A stretch of 64,000 nt of DNA from Raphanus sativus (Eukaryota; Streptophyta; Magnoliopsida; Brassicales; Brassicaceae): the NCBI RefSeq assembly GCF_000801105.2, contig NC_079519.1, positions 32,587,288 to 32,651,287 on the forward strand. The letters run 5' to 3'. The position numbers and the translations under genes are program-made. Under the pieces are notes generated by a model. That model worked only from the letters and a program-made list of their open reading frames with translations. It was not told the origin of the DNA and did no database searches. Below, in pieces: positions 34,818-47,015 of this stretch. Every line of letters starts with the position of its first letter. Positions within the stretch are counted from its first letter, which is position 1.

Positions 34818-35772
34818 TACATGATTGATTTGGTTGCCCTAAGACTTGGATGATTGCGTAATAATTATGCTTTAAATACACTAATACGTACCATCTGGAC
34901 AGTAATCATCATATAGTCGGCATATAAGTATTTTTAAATAGAATTTTTTTTTTCGTTTTTCTGGGATTATCTTATCTATAGTGCATGATAAGATGATTTT
35001 ACCCTATTTTTATATTTAACAAATAAATAAAGAAAAACTCGAAACTATAATAATTATTAATATTACTATGAGATAAATATATGTTCTTGTTGAAGATAAA
35101 GATAAGTTTATGATAAACTTTATCTATTTGATATTTTAAAATAAAAAATGATGACAACAGAATATTAAAAAACAGAGAGATTTAGAACTGTTGTTAAAAT
35201 AATCTTTATAAGATATTTTAACTTTTATTTCAAAACATAATTATCTAATACTATTTTAACTCTTTTTGTGGTTTAAGCACTCTGATGCAACAATCAGAAC
35301 AGTGAGAGAAGTAGCCAGTGCCGTGGAACCCAAGTCTTGGTACACTGAACTTCTCAGCAGCTTCAGTAGCCTACTGAAAGAACATGTCGGCTAGCCATAT
35401 CCAGAATTGGTATCATGAGCGATGAAACGGGAGAAGATATCATGGAGCTTATGAGGAGTACTACCCATTATCAAGAACATAACAACGTCTCAAAAATAAT
35501 CATATATCAAATACTATGTCTAAGCTCCATGTTATATATCAAACATGTAAACAAAAAATTGATGTTCAAAGATAACTAAAGAGGAAAGAAAACATCTTAA
35601 CACTTTTGAACATGCTACAACCATTACCCATTAGTGAAGGTACTTAATCTTCTTTTAGGGCTCTTCTCCATCCTTTCAAGAACAGTATCAAGAGCTTATT
35701 TCATGGACTAAAATTGTGTTCCTTTTAGCAGTTAAACTTGTAGAAGCTTTCTCTGTGGGCTTCTTTTTCAAA
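34818..35772. other. Spacer with a possible decayed exon
   Basis: A GC-richer island at about 35274-35400 reads on the plus strand DATIRTVREVASAVEPKSWY and a Leu/Ser-rich end before a stop. This looks like a fragment of a protein-coding exon, but I cannot name it. The rest is AT-rich with nothing supported. Confidence 0.3.
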
Positions 35773-37105
35773 TCATTTTCTATGTCCCGATGAGGCCATA
35801 AGAACCGCCACTGCAACTATGAACATGAAGAGCATACTAATAAGAAGTACATATGTTCTTCTCGATGATCTTCTGTATTCTCCAAACAGCAATATCCCCC
35901 AAAACGTACTCACAAGTGGAAGTGCCTGAAACCCATCAACAGATATGTTTGTTTGGTTATCTTTTTCACGGTCAAATCACTGAACAGGGAATAATAGTTT
36001 TTATGAAGTCTAAACCTGAACAGCGTCTGCAGCTGCATAGCCTGCGGCTTGACCACCCATGAACTGAAGACCATTACCAAATCCACAGAGAAATCCAGCC
36101 AAGAAAGACCATCCTCTACCGTTCCAGTCATTTAGGTAAGCCTTGAAAGACGATCTTGGGAGGCCAAGTACAGGCCAATAGAGAAACCTGATGTTTAGTA
36201 TCAGAGCAATCACAAATGCAGAGATTGAGAAGTAGAAGAAAGCGGTGTACACGCTGAGTTTTGGAACCCCATGTTTCAATGTGTGCCACTGATCGTTTGT
36301 GGCTAAGTTGAATGCAGGTGAGAACATAGAGAAACAGATACCGGCAAAGAAAGTTATTGCCAGTCCAATTATTGTGCTTTTCCCAAAGACCTATCAATGC
36401 AAGTTTTGATTTTTCAAGAAACTAATATCCATATGATATGAACATGAAATGAATTGTCACAAAAAAAAAAACAAATGAACATGAAATGAAAAGATAGTTT
36501 CACCTTTATAGCTCTCTGTTTCTCAAGCTCTATAAGAAAAGCTGCAGTCCCTTCTTTTGCTTTCTCTTTCGCTAACCCGCTGTTTGCATGATTTGTCTCT
36601 ATTTGGAAAGAAGAAGTAGTCTCTAAACTGAAACAAGATCAAGATTATTTTAAAACCAAACCTAGCAAAACCAAACCATAACAAAAATAAAGAACAAGTT
36701 GTGAATCTTGTTCAACCTATTGAAATTTTGGAGTTTGGATTTGTTATCAGCTGCATTTGATTTGTGAACAGCAGAGCCGAAACAAACTGCTATCAAGAAA
36801 CAAGCGGCCCCCGGGAAAAGGATCTCAGCTCTGTTGATTCTATCATCCAAGAAATAGTTCAAAGTTGTGCCTATGCAAAAACAAAAAAAAACAAAAAGAA
36901 TGTTCATGATAAGTAGAAAGAAAGAATCAGTTAAAAGTAGTTGAAAAGAAACAAGAGTATACCAATAACAACAGTGATACTAGATGTGATGACTTCAGTG
37001 ACTGATAAACCAACAAAAGCCCAAGCATATTGTGTTGCTAAGTTTCCAAGGCTAAGAACTATTCCTCCAGCCATTGCAAACATCACAGACTGCCAATTAT
37101 CCTAT

Positions 37106-37169
<64 letters not shown>

Positions 37170-37465
37170 GTTTAACAATTTATTTCCAACAAGATTTAAA
37201 TGAAATGTATGTATTTATACATGGATATGTAACTGACTTGAGAAAGCTGTGTGATGAAATTTGGCCTGCTTGGACCTATTTGGCCTAGTGTGAACGCTAT
37301 GATCACTGCAGCTAACAGATTTGTGATTGTGTAGTCAAGATAAGTGTGTTGAGGAAGCCGGCCGCGTCTTTCAGTTAGAGTCATTATTGCTGGCCATGTC
37401 CCTAAGAAGAGAAGAGCCAAGAGCATACAAGTGATTGCTCCTCCTTTGCTCTCTATCATATACAT
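35773..37465 (-). CDS. Ureide permease (UPS1/UPS2-like)
   Basis: Six exons on the minus strand: 37238-37465, 36963-37101, 36717-36870, 36504-36627, 36016-36390 and 35773-35925. They give 390 residues, the family length. UPS proteins are plant-specific plasma-membrane importers of allantoin, uracil and related heterocycles, with about ten membrane helices. Diagnostic segments are MYMIESKGGAITCMLLALLF at the start and TERRGRLPQHTYLDY. In the middle comes TLNYFLDDRINRAEILFPGA. Towards the end are FNLATNDQWHTLKHGVPK and GFLCGFGNGLQFMGGQAAGY. The Ser/Lys-rich central loop (exon 4) is cytosolic in current models. The second intron contains a long (AT)n tract. Arabidopsis has UPS1-4 clustered at AT2G03520-AT2G03600; which one this is cannot be settled by eye. 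Confidence 0.93.
37106..37166. repeat. (AT)n microsatellite in the UPS intron
   Basis: About 60 bases of uninterrupted AT dinucleotide lie in the first coding intron of the ureide permease at 35773-37465, about 5 bp from the next exon's acceptor. It is likely highly polymorphic. Confidence 0.95.
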
Positions 37466-38439
37466 CTTTCACTCTGTATAGTATACTTCTATGGAATCAC
37501 AAAAAAAAAGAAGGATGAAATAGTTGAGTTAGAGGAAGGTTCCAAGAACAGAACACAAGACATATGCTGATGCAAGAAAATCTAAAGAAAACTCAAAACA
37601 ATGTTTCACTAAATTCCATTACCTTTCTTGATCTAAAGCAGACACTCTTGACTATTTTAGTATGGACAGAAACATTATTAAGATCGATCAAAACTCAAAA
37701 CTAAGGGTGTAGTTCTATCAAAGATCTATGAAAGTCTCAGGATAACTTAAAATAGACAGCCAAGGCAAAACAATAGACACAATTTTTTGGAGAGAAGCAG
37801 TAAGAAGAGAGACCAAAAAGAAAAGATCTTTGACTAGTGGGTCTCTTGAGATAGTTTACCTTTTTGAAGCTTTTGTCGTCAAGTTTGATGTATAACAGAT
37901 GATAACCCGAGAACAGAGAGGACAAGAGAGAAAGAAGTTGCAAGTTTTAGTTTACTTTTTTTTTTGCTTATGGAGGAGTCCCATTTGATTGGAAGATTCA
38001 GAATTTGCTCGTGATAGAGACCACTACTTTACTGTTTATTTTAAATATATAACTTTGTACAAAATTGATCAATTCTCGCTTTGCGTTCAGATTATTATTT
38101 CTTTTGCCACCTCCGTCAGTCGTTGACTGACATAATCATATCTTCATTCGGAAAAGCATGCTCAATCATTTCATAATCAAAACATAAGAAAAGAGAACAA
38201 GTCAAATATACATAACAAATGTGTTAAATAGCATGAGCCTCATGTTGCAACCTAGCCTAGTTCCCTTTTCGGCTCTTCTTAGCTTCTCAGTGTATCTGCT
38301 CATCTATCTACTACTACTTGGATATACACTTTTTGAATATATTTTAGTCATGGCTTTAATACTGACATAGTGACATGCACACATGCATATATATTGAGCA
38401 TAGCTTATATGTAACGGCGGATACATATATATCAAATAA
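37466..38439. other. UPS promoter/leader and CXE 3' region
   Basis: No gene is supported. The likely UPS transcript leader is near 37470-37960; a putative leader intron donor (GTAAAC) is on the minus strand near 37855. The rest is the 3' flank of the carboxylesterase. Confidence 0.4.
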
Positions 38440-39375
38440 TCAGTTCGTTACTTTATTAATAAATTCCGCAACCTTCTTCACAACTCGACCAGCATTATCA
38501 ATATCAGGATTCTTCAAATGATGAACATGACTCTCACCTTTAACCTCCATCAACTCCACTTCCCCTTCCCATCCACTCTTCTCCAGCTTCCCCACGTAAC
38601 CAAAACCCTGTCTCACAAACGGGTCATCTCCCGCCACCACCACAAGAATCCGTCCGCAGCCTAGCTCAGAAAGATCCGAATACTCGGATCCGACCACGTT
38701 AATCAACGGATCATCCGCCCCGTCTACGCTGTTCGGACTCGCGGTTCTCCACCCACCTTCGATCCTCTTCCTCATGGCTTCATCTCTCGTCTCCAGATCG
38801 TCAAGCGGAGTCTTCCCCCAGAAGTAGGGATGAATCAAGATAACGCCGCGGATGGTGAGCAGTTTCTCTTTCTTTGCGGCTCTAACGGCTAGATGATGCG
38901 CGATGTTTCCTCCGGCGCTATCTCCGGCGAGGTACACGTTCTTGAAGTCGGCGTGAGTGTTTATCCAACGCTCCCGTCTAGAGAACACCCACTCGAGAGC
39001 GTCCCACGAGTCTTCGTACGGGATAGGAATCGGAAACTCCGGCGCGCGGCGGTAGTCCACTGACACGGCTATGCAGTTCGCGGCGGCGACGGTTGAAGTG
39101 AGGAAAGCGTGGTAAGTGGGCGAGAACGCGGTTTCGACCACGAAGCCGCCGCCGTGGAAGTACACGAGGAGAGGGAGTTTTTCTCCGGCTTTCTCCGGGA
39201 GGTATATGCGGAGGGAGAGGTTTTTCTCCGGCGAGTAGAGTGCGTCTTTGGAGACGACGCCGTTTTGTGGGTGTAGAGACGGTGGGACCGTTGTTTCTCC
39301 CAACATACGCTCGATGCGGCCACTCTTGTAGACTCGATACGAGGGTGACCTGTCGAAAGCGATTTCGGAATCCAT
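38440..39375 (-). CDS. CXE7: Carboxylesterase, plant CXE class (CXE7-like)
   Basis: An intronless gene of 311 residues, an alpha/beta hydrolase of the hormone-sensitive-lipase/GID1-like clan. The oxyanion-hole motif [10 protein letters not shown] is near residue 78. The nucleophile elbow [11 protein letters not shown] is near residue 160 (catalytic Ser). The acid is in [12 protein letters not shown] and the His in GESHVHHL, so the triad is complete and it should be enzymatically active, unlike GID1, which lacks the His. It has no signal peptide and is probably cytosolic. The start is the ATG at 39375; an in-frame extension upstream to 39486 reads as leader sequence. Codons are unusually GC-rich for the window, as is common in this intronless family. 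It lies between two ureide permease genes, as CXE7 (AT2G03550) does in Arabidopsis. Confidence 0.93.
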   Translation of the reverse strand: MDSEIAFDRSPSYRVYKSGRIERMLGETTVPPSLHPQNGVVSKDALYSPEKNLSLRIYLPEKAGEKLPLLVYFHGGGFVVETAFSPTYHAFLTSTVAAANCIAVSVDYRRAPEFPIPIPYEDSWDALEWVFSRRERWINTHADFKNVYLAGDSAGGNIAHHLAVRAAKKEKLLTIRGVILIHPYFWGKTPLDDLETRDEAMRKRIEGGWRTASPNSVDGADDPLINVVGSEYSDLSELGCGRILVVVAGDDPFVRQGFGYVGKLEKSGWEGEVELMEVKGESHVHHLKNPDIDNAGRVVKKVAEFINKVTN

Positions 39376-40209
39376 TGTAGCTTGGGTTGCAAGAAACTCG
39401 TTAGAAATAAGTGATTCTTTCTTGTAGAATTTAGAATAAGTTTGGTTGAAACAAAATGGGTGTATGGGTATATACATGTGATGCAAATAAATGGACTAAA
39501 TTATTTCATCTGGGAGTGACTCGTGACAAACAGTATTTCTCAATGATTTAGGTATATTATGTGGAGGAGAATAAAGATGATGCACAGGAGAGAGGAGGTG
39601 AAAAGTATCTGTGCAGAGATATTTTGACCGACATTTTAGATACTAACTTTACATGTGCGAATGTATGATACTATGATTGGTTCTACTTAATAAATTTTAA
39701 TTAGATAATTTTACTTTATTTAAATACTAATAATTTTGGATTCATATACTTGTATATAGATCTGAACCAATGAGGCTGCTAACAAAGCCATTTCTTGATT
39801 TATTTGGGAGATACGAATACCTTTAACATTTCTTAAGTAAGACTAAGCTATTCCAGTTTGTAAATTTTATCAAACTATATTACCTATATGACATCCAGTC
39901 ATAGCTTGTCACAAGTACTTTTTAAGTATAATACCAGATGTTAAAAAAATTATCATTAACAAGTCCTGGCGAGTATTTTGTTTGAAAGAACGTGTACCTG
40001 GTAGATTGTATGATTCCCTGGCTACATATGTTAATGATCGTTTTTTTTTACTGCAAACGGCTATATGTTAATGATCGTTATGTAGACTAATTTATCATTG
40101 ATTTAACTTAAGTTATATATGGATCTCTCATAAGTAACTCAAAATAATATAAATCATGAATTATTTGAACTTTTAAGAATTTCAATTTGAGTTGCGTTGT
40201 ACAGTGTTA
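39376..40209. other. CXE promoter and AT-rich spacer
   Basis: No gene or clear repeat is seen. The phrase tatgttaatgatcgtt is directly repeated at about 40027-40081. The stretch ends at a Helitron 3' terminus. Confidence 0.4.
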
Positions 40210-41088
40210 CTAGATCATGATCTGCGCGCCTGCGCGGATTTATCTTTTGATTCATATATTTTATATATATTTGGTATATTATTTAAAATTTATAATATAA
40301 AAAAGTTAGAATGATCCGGAACCAAAAAAAATCGACCCGGAAAAAAAGATCAAATACCTACTTAGATCCAAATGTTGAGAACTTGAAGAACTCATACCTG
40401 AAATGAACAGATTTATACCCGATCCAGTGAGCTAAATTTCAAACATAATATCTTTTGTTATATTTTTAATTCATTTTGTTGGGTTGGTGAGATTTACTAT
40501 TTATTCGGAAGATTTTTGGCTAACTTAATGGTATATATTCGTAGGTTTTTTTTTCTCTGAACAGGAAAAAAAAAGATTTGGGTCTTGATTAAATTTATCT
40601 TATATAACAAATTGTTGCTATAAATAATTTTTATAAAAACTAATTTGTAACAGTAATATCATTTTTGTTATAAATTAGTATATCATGGTTTATAGGTTCA
40701 AAGTATAGAGTTAGTCGTTTTCATAGTATTGCTAATATTGATAGATGCAAGTTAATGAATATAGATAATATATTGTATTATTAGTAATATGTTGTAATAT
40801 GTCGTATAGTATTATATGTTAGTAGATGTATCATAAATAATCTATCTTATAGTATAATATGCTAGTAAATGTATCTAGATTATAGTAAAATATATGCAAT
40901 ATAAGGAAACATGCGTAGTGGATATAATAATAAGGTAAGAAGTGAAAAACTATGGTAATGATTGATATTAATTATTTATAAAAAGGTATGTCTAATAATA
41001 AGTAGATTAATATATCATTAAATACATAAGGTCCAACTTTAAAATCTACCTATAAAAAGTTATAATGTTTCTGTTTTAATAAGATAGA
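40210..41088 (-). mobile_element. Non-autonomous Helitron-like element
   Basis: On the minus strand it starts TCTATCTTATTAAAACAGAA at 41088, after host A. It ends with a CG-rich hairpin (CGCG-CAGG-CGCG, about 40223-40236), then AGATCATGATCTAG, stopping at 40210 before host T. It shares its first 25 bases and CTAG end with the element at 1590-2226, so both belong to one family. The 879-bp interior has no coding capacity. Confidence 0.65.
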
Positions 41089-41308
41089 TGACTAATTTAC
41101 AACTTCAAGTTATATTAATTTTCTTATGAAATTGTTATGCCAGAACAGAGAATGTCATTCAGATAATTAAATCCATAAGTAGAATGAGAAACTATATTGT
41201 ATTTTCCAACTTGATTAGAAAATAAAAATAAAAACAATAACGTTCGATTATTGATATTCATAACAAGCACTCGAACGTATACTAAAACTATATAAGAAAA
41301 TATTGTCA

Positions 41309-43743
41309 TCATTTTCGGTGACCACGGCGACCAGAAGACGCCATGAGAATTGCCACGGCCGCCACAAACATGACCAACATGCTTACAAGAAGCACATAGG
41401 TTCTCCTCGACGATCGCCGATACTCTCCAAACAAAATTATACCCCAAAACGTGCTCACAAGAGGAAGTGCCTAATTAAACCCAAAACAAAAAATGAAACT
41501 CATATATACTCAAAATCAACTAATACGGAACAAAACTAAACCGAGATATATTAAAAAAAAAAGAGCACTAACTTGGACAGAGTCTGCGGCCGCGTATCCA
41601 GCAGCTTGACCTCCCATGAACTGCAAACCATTACCAAACCCACACAAGAAGCCAGCAAAGACAGCCCAACTCCTACCTTTAGAGTCTTTCACATATTTCT
41701 TAAGCGATGATCTCGCTAAGCCTGCCATAGGCCGGTAAAGAAAGATGAGGTTTAGAATCAACGCGATGAGAAAACCCGCGATGGAGAAGTAGAAGAAGGC
41801 AGTGTAGACAACTAGCTTAGGTACGCCTCTCGGCAATGTGCTCCACTGATCGTTTGTTGCCAAGTTGAATGCAGGAGAGAACAGAGAGAGGCAGGTCCCA
41901 GCGAAGAGGGTTAAGAAGAGTCCGATCATTGTGCTCTTTCCAAAGACCTGCCAATGATGAGTTATATATACTCTCCTTTTGGTATGTAATCTTGCAAAAC
42001 AAGTTTCGAACTTTTGAGTTCTTTTGTTCTCTTTTGGTCAGTGTAACTGAACCTTGATTGCTCTTTTGTTCTCTAGCTCCACAAAGAATCCTGCGGTCCC
42101 TGCTTTCGCCTTTTCTACTGGTTTCTCATGAGACTCGAGATCGGGTTCCTCTGTTAAGGGTAAGGACAAACCTAAGAGTAGATCATATAAGACCATCACA
42201 AAGTTTCTCAATCTTATTAACTAACATTATAGGGTTTACCTTTCTCGGGGTTGTCTTCACCTTTTTTAATGGAAGAATAGAAATCTCTGTGGAAAGGTTG
42301 TTAGGTCTTTGTTAGTACAGAACACATTTTGAAAACATGGGAAACAGAAACGGGAGAGTGAGAGCAACATCGTACTGTGTCCCAGCTTTATACTCGCCAG
42401 GTAAAGACTCGAGTTTGGCTTTGACATCAGCTGCGTTAGAATAGTGGACCGCAGCGCCAAGGAAGACAGCGATCAGAAAGCAACCTACTCCTGGGAAAAG
42501 AACCTCTGCTTTGTTTATCTTGTCGTCCAAGAAATAGTTCAACGTCGTCCCTATAAAACTCAACGTGACATGCAAGAAACCAAAAAAAGAAACATCAGTG
42601 ATTGATTCATAACGTATAGATATCAACATTTCTGTTTGCCTTGGCGTTTGATTACATAAGAATATATTTTATGAAATAGTGATAATTTTTTTTGTGAAAT
42701 GGTCTCACAGAGTATATGCTAAACATCTTTTTATTCTAAAAATAGCATACAAGCAAACAATTTCCAAAAATAGGAACTGATTAAAAGTTGTTGACAAAAA
42801 AAAAGCAACGGATTAAAAGTTTTTCAAAAATCATTTTCATTTATATTTAGGTTTAGTGATTAAAATTATTTATTATTTACTAGATGAGTTAGGATAAAAG
42901 TTCTAAGTTTAGGATTTGAAGTACTATAAGGGATTAGCCTTAAATTTTTCACATAATATTTATCAATTATAACCGGTGGTGGTGGCCTAGTGGCGCTTGA
43001 GGGAATTGAGAAACCCAATAAGGTGAACCCGGGTTCAAACCCCACCGGCTACACGGATATGAGTTATTGCTTTCGACTCATTTGAATGCCCAGGAGAGGG
43101 TCTATCCGTGGGCTGTACCTCCACCCGGGGGTTAGGCTTGTGTCATCATTGACCCGGGTTTAACCCTTTTAGTTTCAAAAAAATATTTATCAATTATAGT
43201 TCACCACCTAAACGCAAACGCGGAAATGGCATTTCAAAAAAAAAAACAAGAGAGACGTTGAATGATTGCTGAAAGAGAGGAATGATACCAATGACAACGG
43301 TGATGCTTGCGGTTATAACTTCGGTGACCGGTAAACCGACAAACGCTAAAGCGTATTGAGTCGCTAAATTCCCAACGCTTAAAAGCACACCGCCAACCAC
43401 CGCAAGCAACACCGACGGCCAATTATCCTACACAGTGATTCCTTCAATAAAACAAACGCAAAACGCAAAAAGGTGTGGCCTATGTAATTAAGAGATGAGA
43501 CCAAACTTGAGAGAGCTGAGTGGTGAAGTCAGGTGTTTGAAACGTGCTTTTCCCAACCTCACCGAGTGTAAATGCGATCACGATAGCGGCCAAGAGATTA
43601 GCGGTTGTGAAATCAAGAAAAGTATGTTGAGGAAGACGACCTCTTCTCTCCAAGAGAGTCAAAACCGCTGGCCAGCTTCCCAAGCAACATAACGAGAGTA
43701 TCATACATCCTATAGCTGCTACTTTGCTCTCAATCACATACAT
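41309..43743 (-). CDS. Ureide permease, second paralogue (UPS family)
   Basis: Seven exons on the minus strand: 43507-43743, 43289-43427, 42394-42550, 42240-42286, 42053-42150, 41573-41947 and 41309-41470. They give 404 residues in frame. It starts MYVIESKVAAIGCM, with LERRGRLPQHTFLDF, TLNYFLDDKINKAEVLFPG and GFLCGFGNGLQFMGGQAAGY as in the first UPS. The central cytosolic loop is encoded by two exons instead of one (the extra one is 42240-42286), making it longer and more acidic. The second intron is 738 bp against 92 bp in the paralogue, largely through a SINE at 42972-43181. Open frames extend a few codons upstream only through TTG, so I use the ATG at 43743. It presumably transports allantoin or nucleobases; specificity is not predictable. 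Confidence 0.92.
42972..43181 (+). mobile_element. tRNA-derived SINE in a UPS intron, with target-site duplications
   Basis: A 210-bp element with Pol III promoter boxes: box A TGGCCTAGTGG at 42983-42993 and box B GGTTCAAACCC at 43032-43042, near the usual SINE spacing. The body ends T-rich (tttaaccctttt...), then a short A run. It is flanked by a perfect 17-bp duplication, aatatttatcaattata, at 42955-42971 and 43182-43198. Intact duplications suggest a fairly recent insertion. It is in the antisense orientation relative to the host gene and leaves the splice sites untouched. Confidence 0.88.
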
Positions 43744-44104
43744 CTCTTCTCTTTGCTTCTGTAACACAAAGACTCTTGATATATTTATGGGCTTTGCCTC
43801 TTACGCGGTTACCCCCACCGCTTTCAAGTCCTGTCCGGTATATCGAAACCGGTTCTTCTCTGTAACTGCATGTGTGCTTGTGATGGTTGCGTGGAGAAGG
43901 CTACATGTGTGTCAATAGAGAACTTTAAGACACATCGGCATGCTCAGCCTAATAAGACCAAACGAGAGCTCAGATAAATTTGGACTTTGAGTCTGAATTT
44001 GACAAGTGGTTCAACTTTGTCTGCAACCACATGTTTCATACTCTCTGGTTCTTCGAATCTAATACATAAATTGAAGTGATATATGGATAGGGCTTAAGTA
44101 TTAA
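43744..44104. promoter_or_regulatory. Promoter/leader of the second UPS gene
   Basis: The upstream region of the minus-strand UPS gene. On the minus strand a TATA-like TATAAATATATC lies near 43782, about 40 bp from the start codon. No other feature is seen. Confidence 0.35.
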
Positions 44105-44728
44105 CTAGATTTTGACCCGCTCTTTTAAATTTGTTTTTTTTTTATTTTATTTGTATTTTTGTAATCATATTTGTGTATAAATTTAGATCAAAATATATTG
44201 TAATTTAAAAATTGATCCGGTATACGTACAGTTAAGGCTGAGTTTCGGGTCGAACTCGCCCTACTGACCCGCCAACCCGCGGATTTTCAACTTTGTTTTG
44301 GTTAAAAATATGACCCGCACAACCTGCAAACAAATAATATTATACATGCATCTGCTCCACTTAATTTTGTGGTTATCCGTGAGTTATATACATATTTTAA
44401 AAATCATTATTATTTTTAATTACTATAAAAGTATATTTATAATAAAATATTTATACATGACTTAAATTTTAAATTATTATTTTTAAATTCTTGTATTTAA
44501 AAAAGTATTTAATTTTTTAAATTTTATTTTTTAAATAATTTGCGGGTCGACGGGTAGCCGCGATCCAAAATCCACCAACTCATACTAAACCCGCATAAAA
44601 AAACTCATAACCCGCATCCACAAATCAATTTTTCAAATAGTTGGACGAAAAACAATTAGTTAGTGAAAGGATTCAACAAATTTTTTAAGTAAATTTTTTG
44701 GTAGTGATTCCCTTTTTAATAGTATAGA
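44105..44728 (-). mobile_element. Non-autonomous Helitron-like element
   Basis: On the minus strand it starts TCTATACTATTAAAAAGGGA at 44728 after host A. It ends GAGCGGGTCAAAATCTAG at 44105 before host T. The 3' hairpin is degraded, with only the GCGGG arm obvious. The interior is AT-rich with gacccgc/gcgggt phrases and no coding capacity. The CTAG ending and TCTAT start match the other Helitron-like ends in the window. Confidence 0.55.
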
Positions 44729-45885
44729 TGAGGTACAATGTTGTTTTAAATTAATTCCACACCATCATTCGATACAAAAATATAAACATTAGTAATAGAA
44801 ACAGTGGTTTGTACAAATCTTTCTTACGTACATATTTAAAATGTTAGAAGTCAACGGTTTAGATTATAGTAACATTTAAAGTCAATAACAGTAATATGCT
44901 TTATTTAAATGAAGGAGAATCTTATTAAGTTGCTATAAAATAGGTTAGTTATAAGATTTTGTTATATGTAATAGGTTGGACTAAAAAAATGTAAGGGTCT
45001 AAAACAACTTATATAAATCGACTTTTCAAGACTGCTTCCTCTTTAATAGTATAGATGTGAGAGAAAATTTTTGAACCAATCATTTATCAATATGTCATAA
45101 TCATGATTTAATAAAATAGACCCGTTAAATAAATAAACCAAATAAAAAACTTAAAATCTGTTATCAGCCCGTGATCCGATACCGGTTGATCAAACAAAAC
45201 TCCAAAAATCTATATAATACCTATTATAAATTTATATTTCTGTTTATTTTAGATTCAAATTTTATTTTCATAATAATATTTAAAATTATTTTGAACACTC
45301 AAAATCTTTATCTATTTACATTGAACCGGCAAACCCTTATATATTGATTAAATAATTATAGTGAACTGGTTATTTTTTCCGGTGCATGAACTGATTTTTT
45401 TTACACCAAGAAACCAAAAAAATATTTACACATTATTGAAAATTCTTGCACCGATTTTCTATTTTTATGGTTTAGTTGAAACTGTTACCATTTAAAATCC
45501 AACATGTGAACTGGATTTAAATGTTTTTTTTTAGGATGTATATAAAAGTATGAATAAGAGTATATCAATCATTAATATGAATGAAAGTGGCTTGCATAAA
45601 ACGTTAAGACTATGATTAATTAGCGTTTGTGATATAAATATTAGTCGACTATATAGTAGTATTTTATTATCACATTCTCTGTAATGGTTGAGTACTATTA
45701 TATGTATTTGATAGAAGTGTAATTGCGACACTATCGGAAGTAAAGAGAGAGGAAGTTACAATATTTATACAAACGGCCGTTTGTATAATCAAATTGGCAG
45801 TTAGTATAATAAATGGTTCTTTAAGAAAAAATTAATTGGACTCAACTATTATCAATTGATCATGCTGAAGAATTAATAGAATAGA
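44729..45885 (-). mobile_element. Further Helitron 5' ends (nested remnants)
   Basis: Two additional minus-strand 5'-type ends are seen: TCTATACTATTAAAGAGGAA at 45055 and TCTATTCTATTAATTCTTCA at 45885, each preceded by host A. No separate 3' end was found for either. They may be truncated copies, or may belong to one element whose 3' end is at 44105, interrupted by insertion. The sequence between is AT-rich and without genes. Confidence 0.4.
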
Positions 45886-45927
45886 TGAGATTCATTTTCA
45901 GACAAAAAGCATAATTATTAAGAATTA

Positions 45928-47015
45928 ATACAATTTTTTTTTTTCTGAAGCAACCCCTGACTCTTCTGTTAAATAATTAATCCTCATTCATGCCAATGTT
46001 ATTGTTTCTGTGCCTTCGTCTCCATTCTCAGCAACATGGTTAGAATAAGATGGATGTCTAGTTGGAACATTGAAGGGACTTCGAGGAATTTGGCGTTTTG
46101 GTTTGAATATTTCACTTTATTGGAAGAAAAAACTTCATTGTTCAAGAATGTCCTATCATTGGTAATTTCAAACTCTTTGTTAACTTGTTGTTGTCTTATG
46201 TAATTTAGGTCTCTATGGAAACAAAAATTTAGTTACTGAATCTCATCTAAAGTGGTGCATCCTGATCTTTAAACTAGACATGGAGTTTATTCGAATATTG
46301 TGATCTGGAACTAGAGCGTAATGGTAGCAGAAATAGATTACAGAAGCTAATAGACAGGGGCTTCAAGCAGATTGTTGCCTAGGACCTTTGGTGGGCTTCT
46401 CAGGTACGTATGCCTAGGACCTTTGGTGGGCTTCTCAGGTACGTACCTCCCTGCTTCAGAGCTGGATAGTAGAATTGCGATTAAACAGTGCAAGAAGGAG
46501 CTGCATTTTATATGCCAAGCTGATTAAACAGTGCAAGAAGGAGCTGCATTTTATAGGCCAAGCTGGTGAAGGGGTCGGAATGTGTCGGTTATAGTTTTCA
46601 AACCTTTTCGACCAAAAAAATTGTGAAAGGAAATGTTTTAATCGTGGGTAGGATTAGTTTACAATACATTTCAAAAGCACCTCTCGATCATGAGTCTTGT
46701 TGATGGTTAGCTTAGTTCATTTTCATTGTACCATCTATCTTGTAAAATAGCCAACACATTGTATAAAATAATACAAGAAAACGACTTAATCATTACAAAA
46801 GATTTATCAATATCACATAGGAAAAGTTCTTTATTTTTCAATAAGTCGTGATAAAGCAACACAGGTCTTTTTTTGAAGTTACAAAATATATTGAAATATA
46901 ATATAGTTATAAGAACTTAGGTGGTGGATTAGGCTATGCTGTTGATCATCAAGATGCCGCTTATGGAGGAATCACATCTCTAAACTTGATCGGAGCTGAG
47001 CTCAGCTACGCTGTG
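45928..47015. other. Repeat-rich spacer with local tandem duplications
   Basis: Two separate direct duplications are present. The phrase tgcctaggacctttggtggg with its continuation to tacgta (35 bp) occurs at about 46375 and 46410. A 43-bp unit beginning gattaaacagtgcaagaagg occurs at about 46478 and 46522. Plus-strand open segments such as RNRLQKLIDRGFKQIVA (about 46330-46380) and GGGLGYAVDHQDAAYGG (about 46922-46980) look exon-like. They are not joined by a readable frame and I cannot name them. The region may hold decayed exons of a host gene. Confidence 0.4.

Noticed and set aside
36941..37288. Plus-strand frame through the AT microsatellite with alternating Tyr-Ile
   Set aside because: It is a translation of an (AT)n repeat in an intron and antisense to UPS exons.
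42972..43060. A tRNA gene, suggested by good box A and box B
   Set aside because: No acceptor or anticodon stems can be formed, and the element is flanked by a perfect 17-bp target duplication and has a longer body. It is a SINE, not a tRNA gene.
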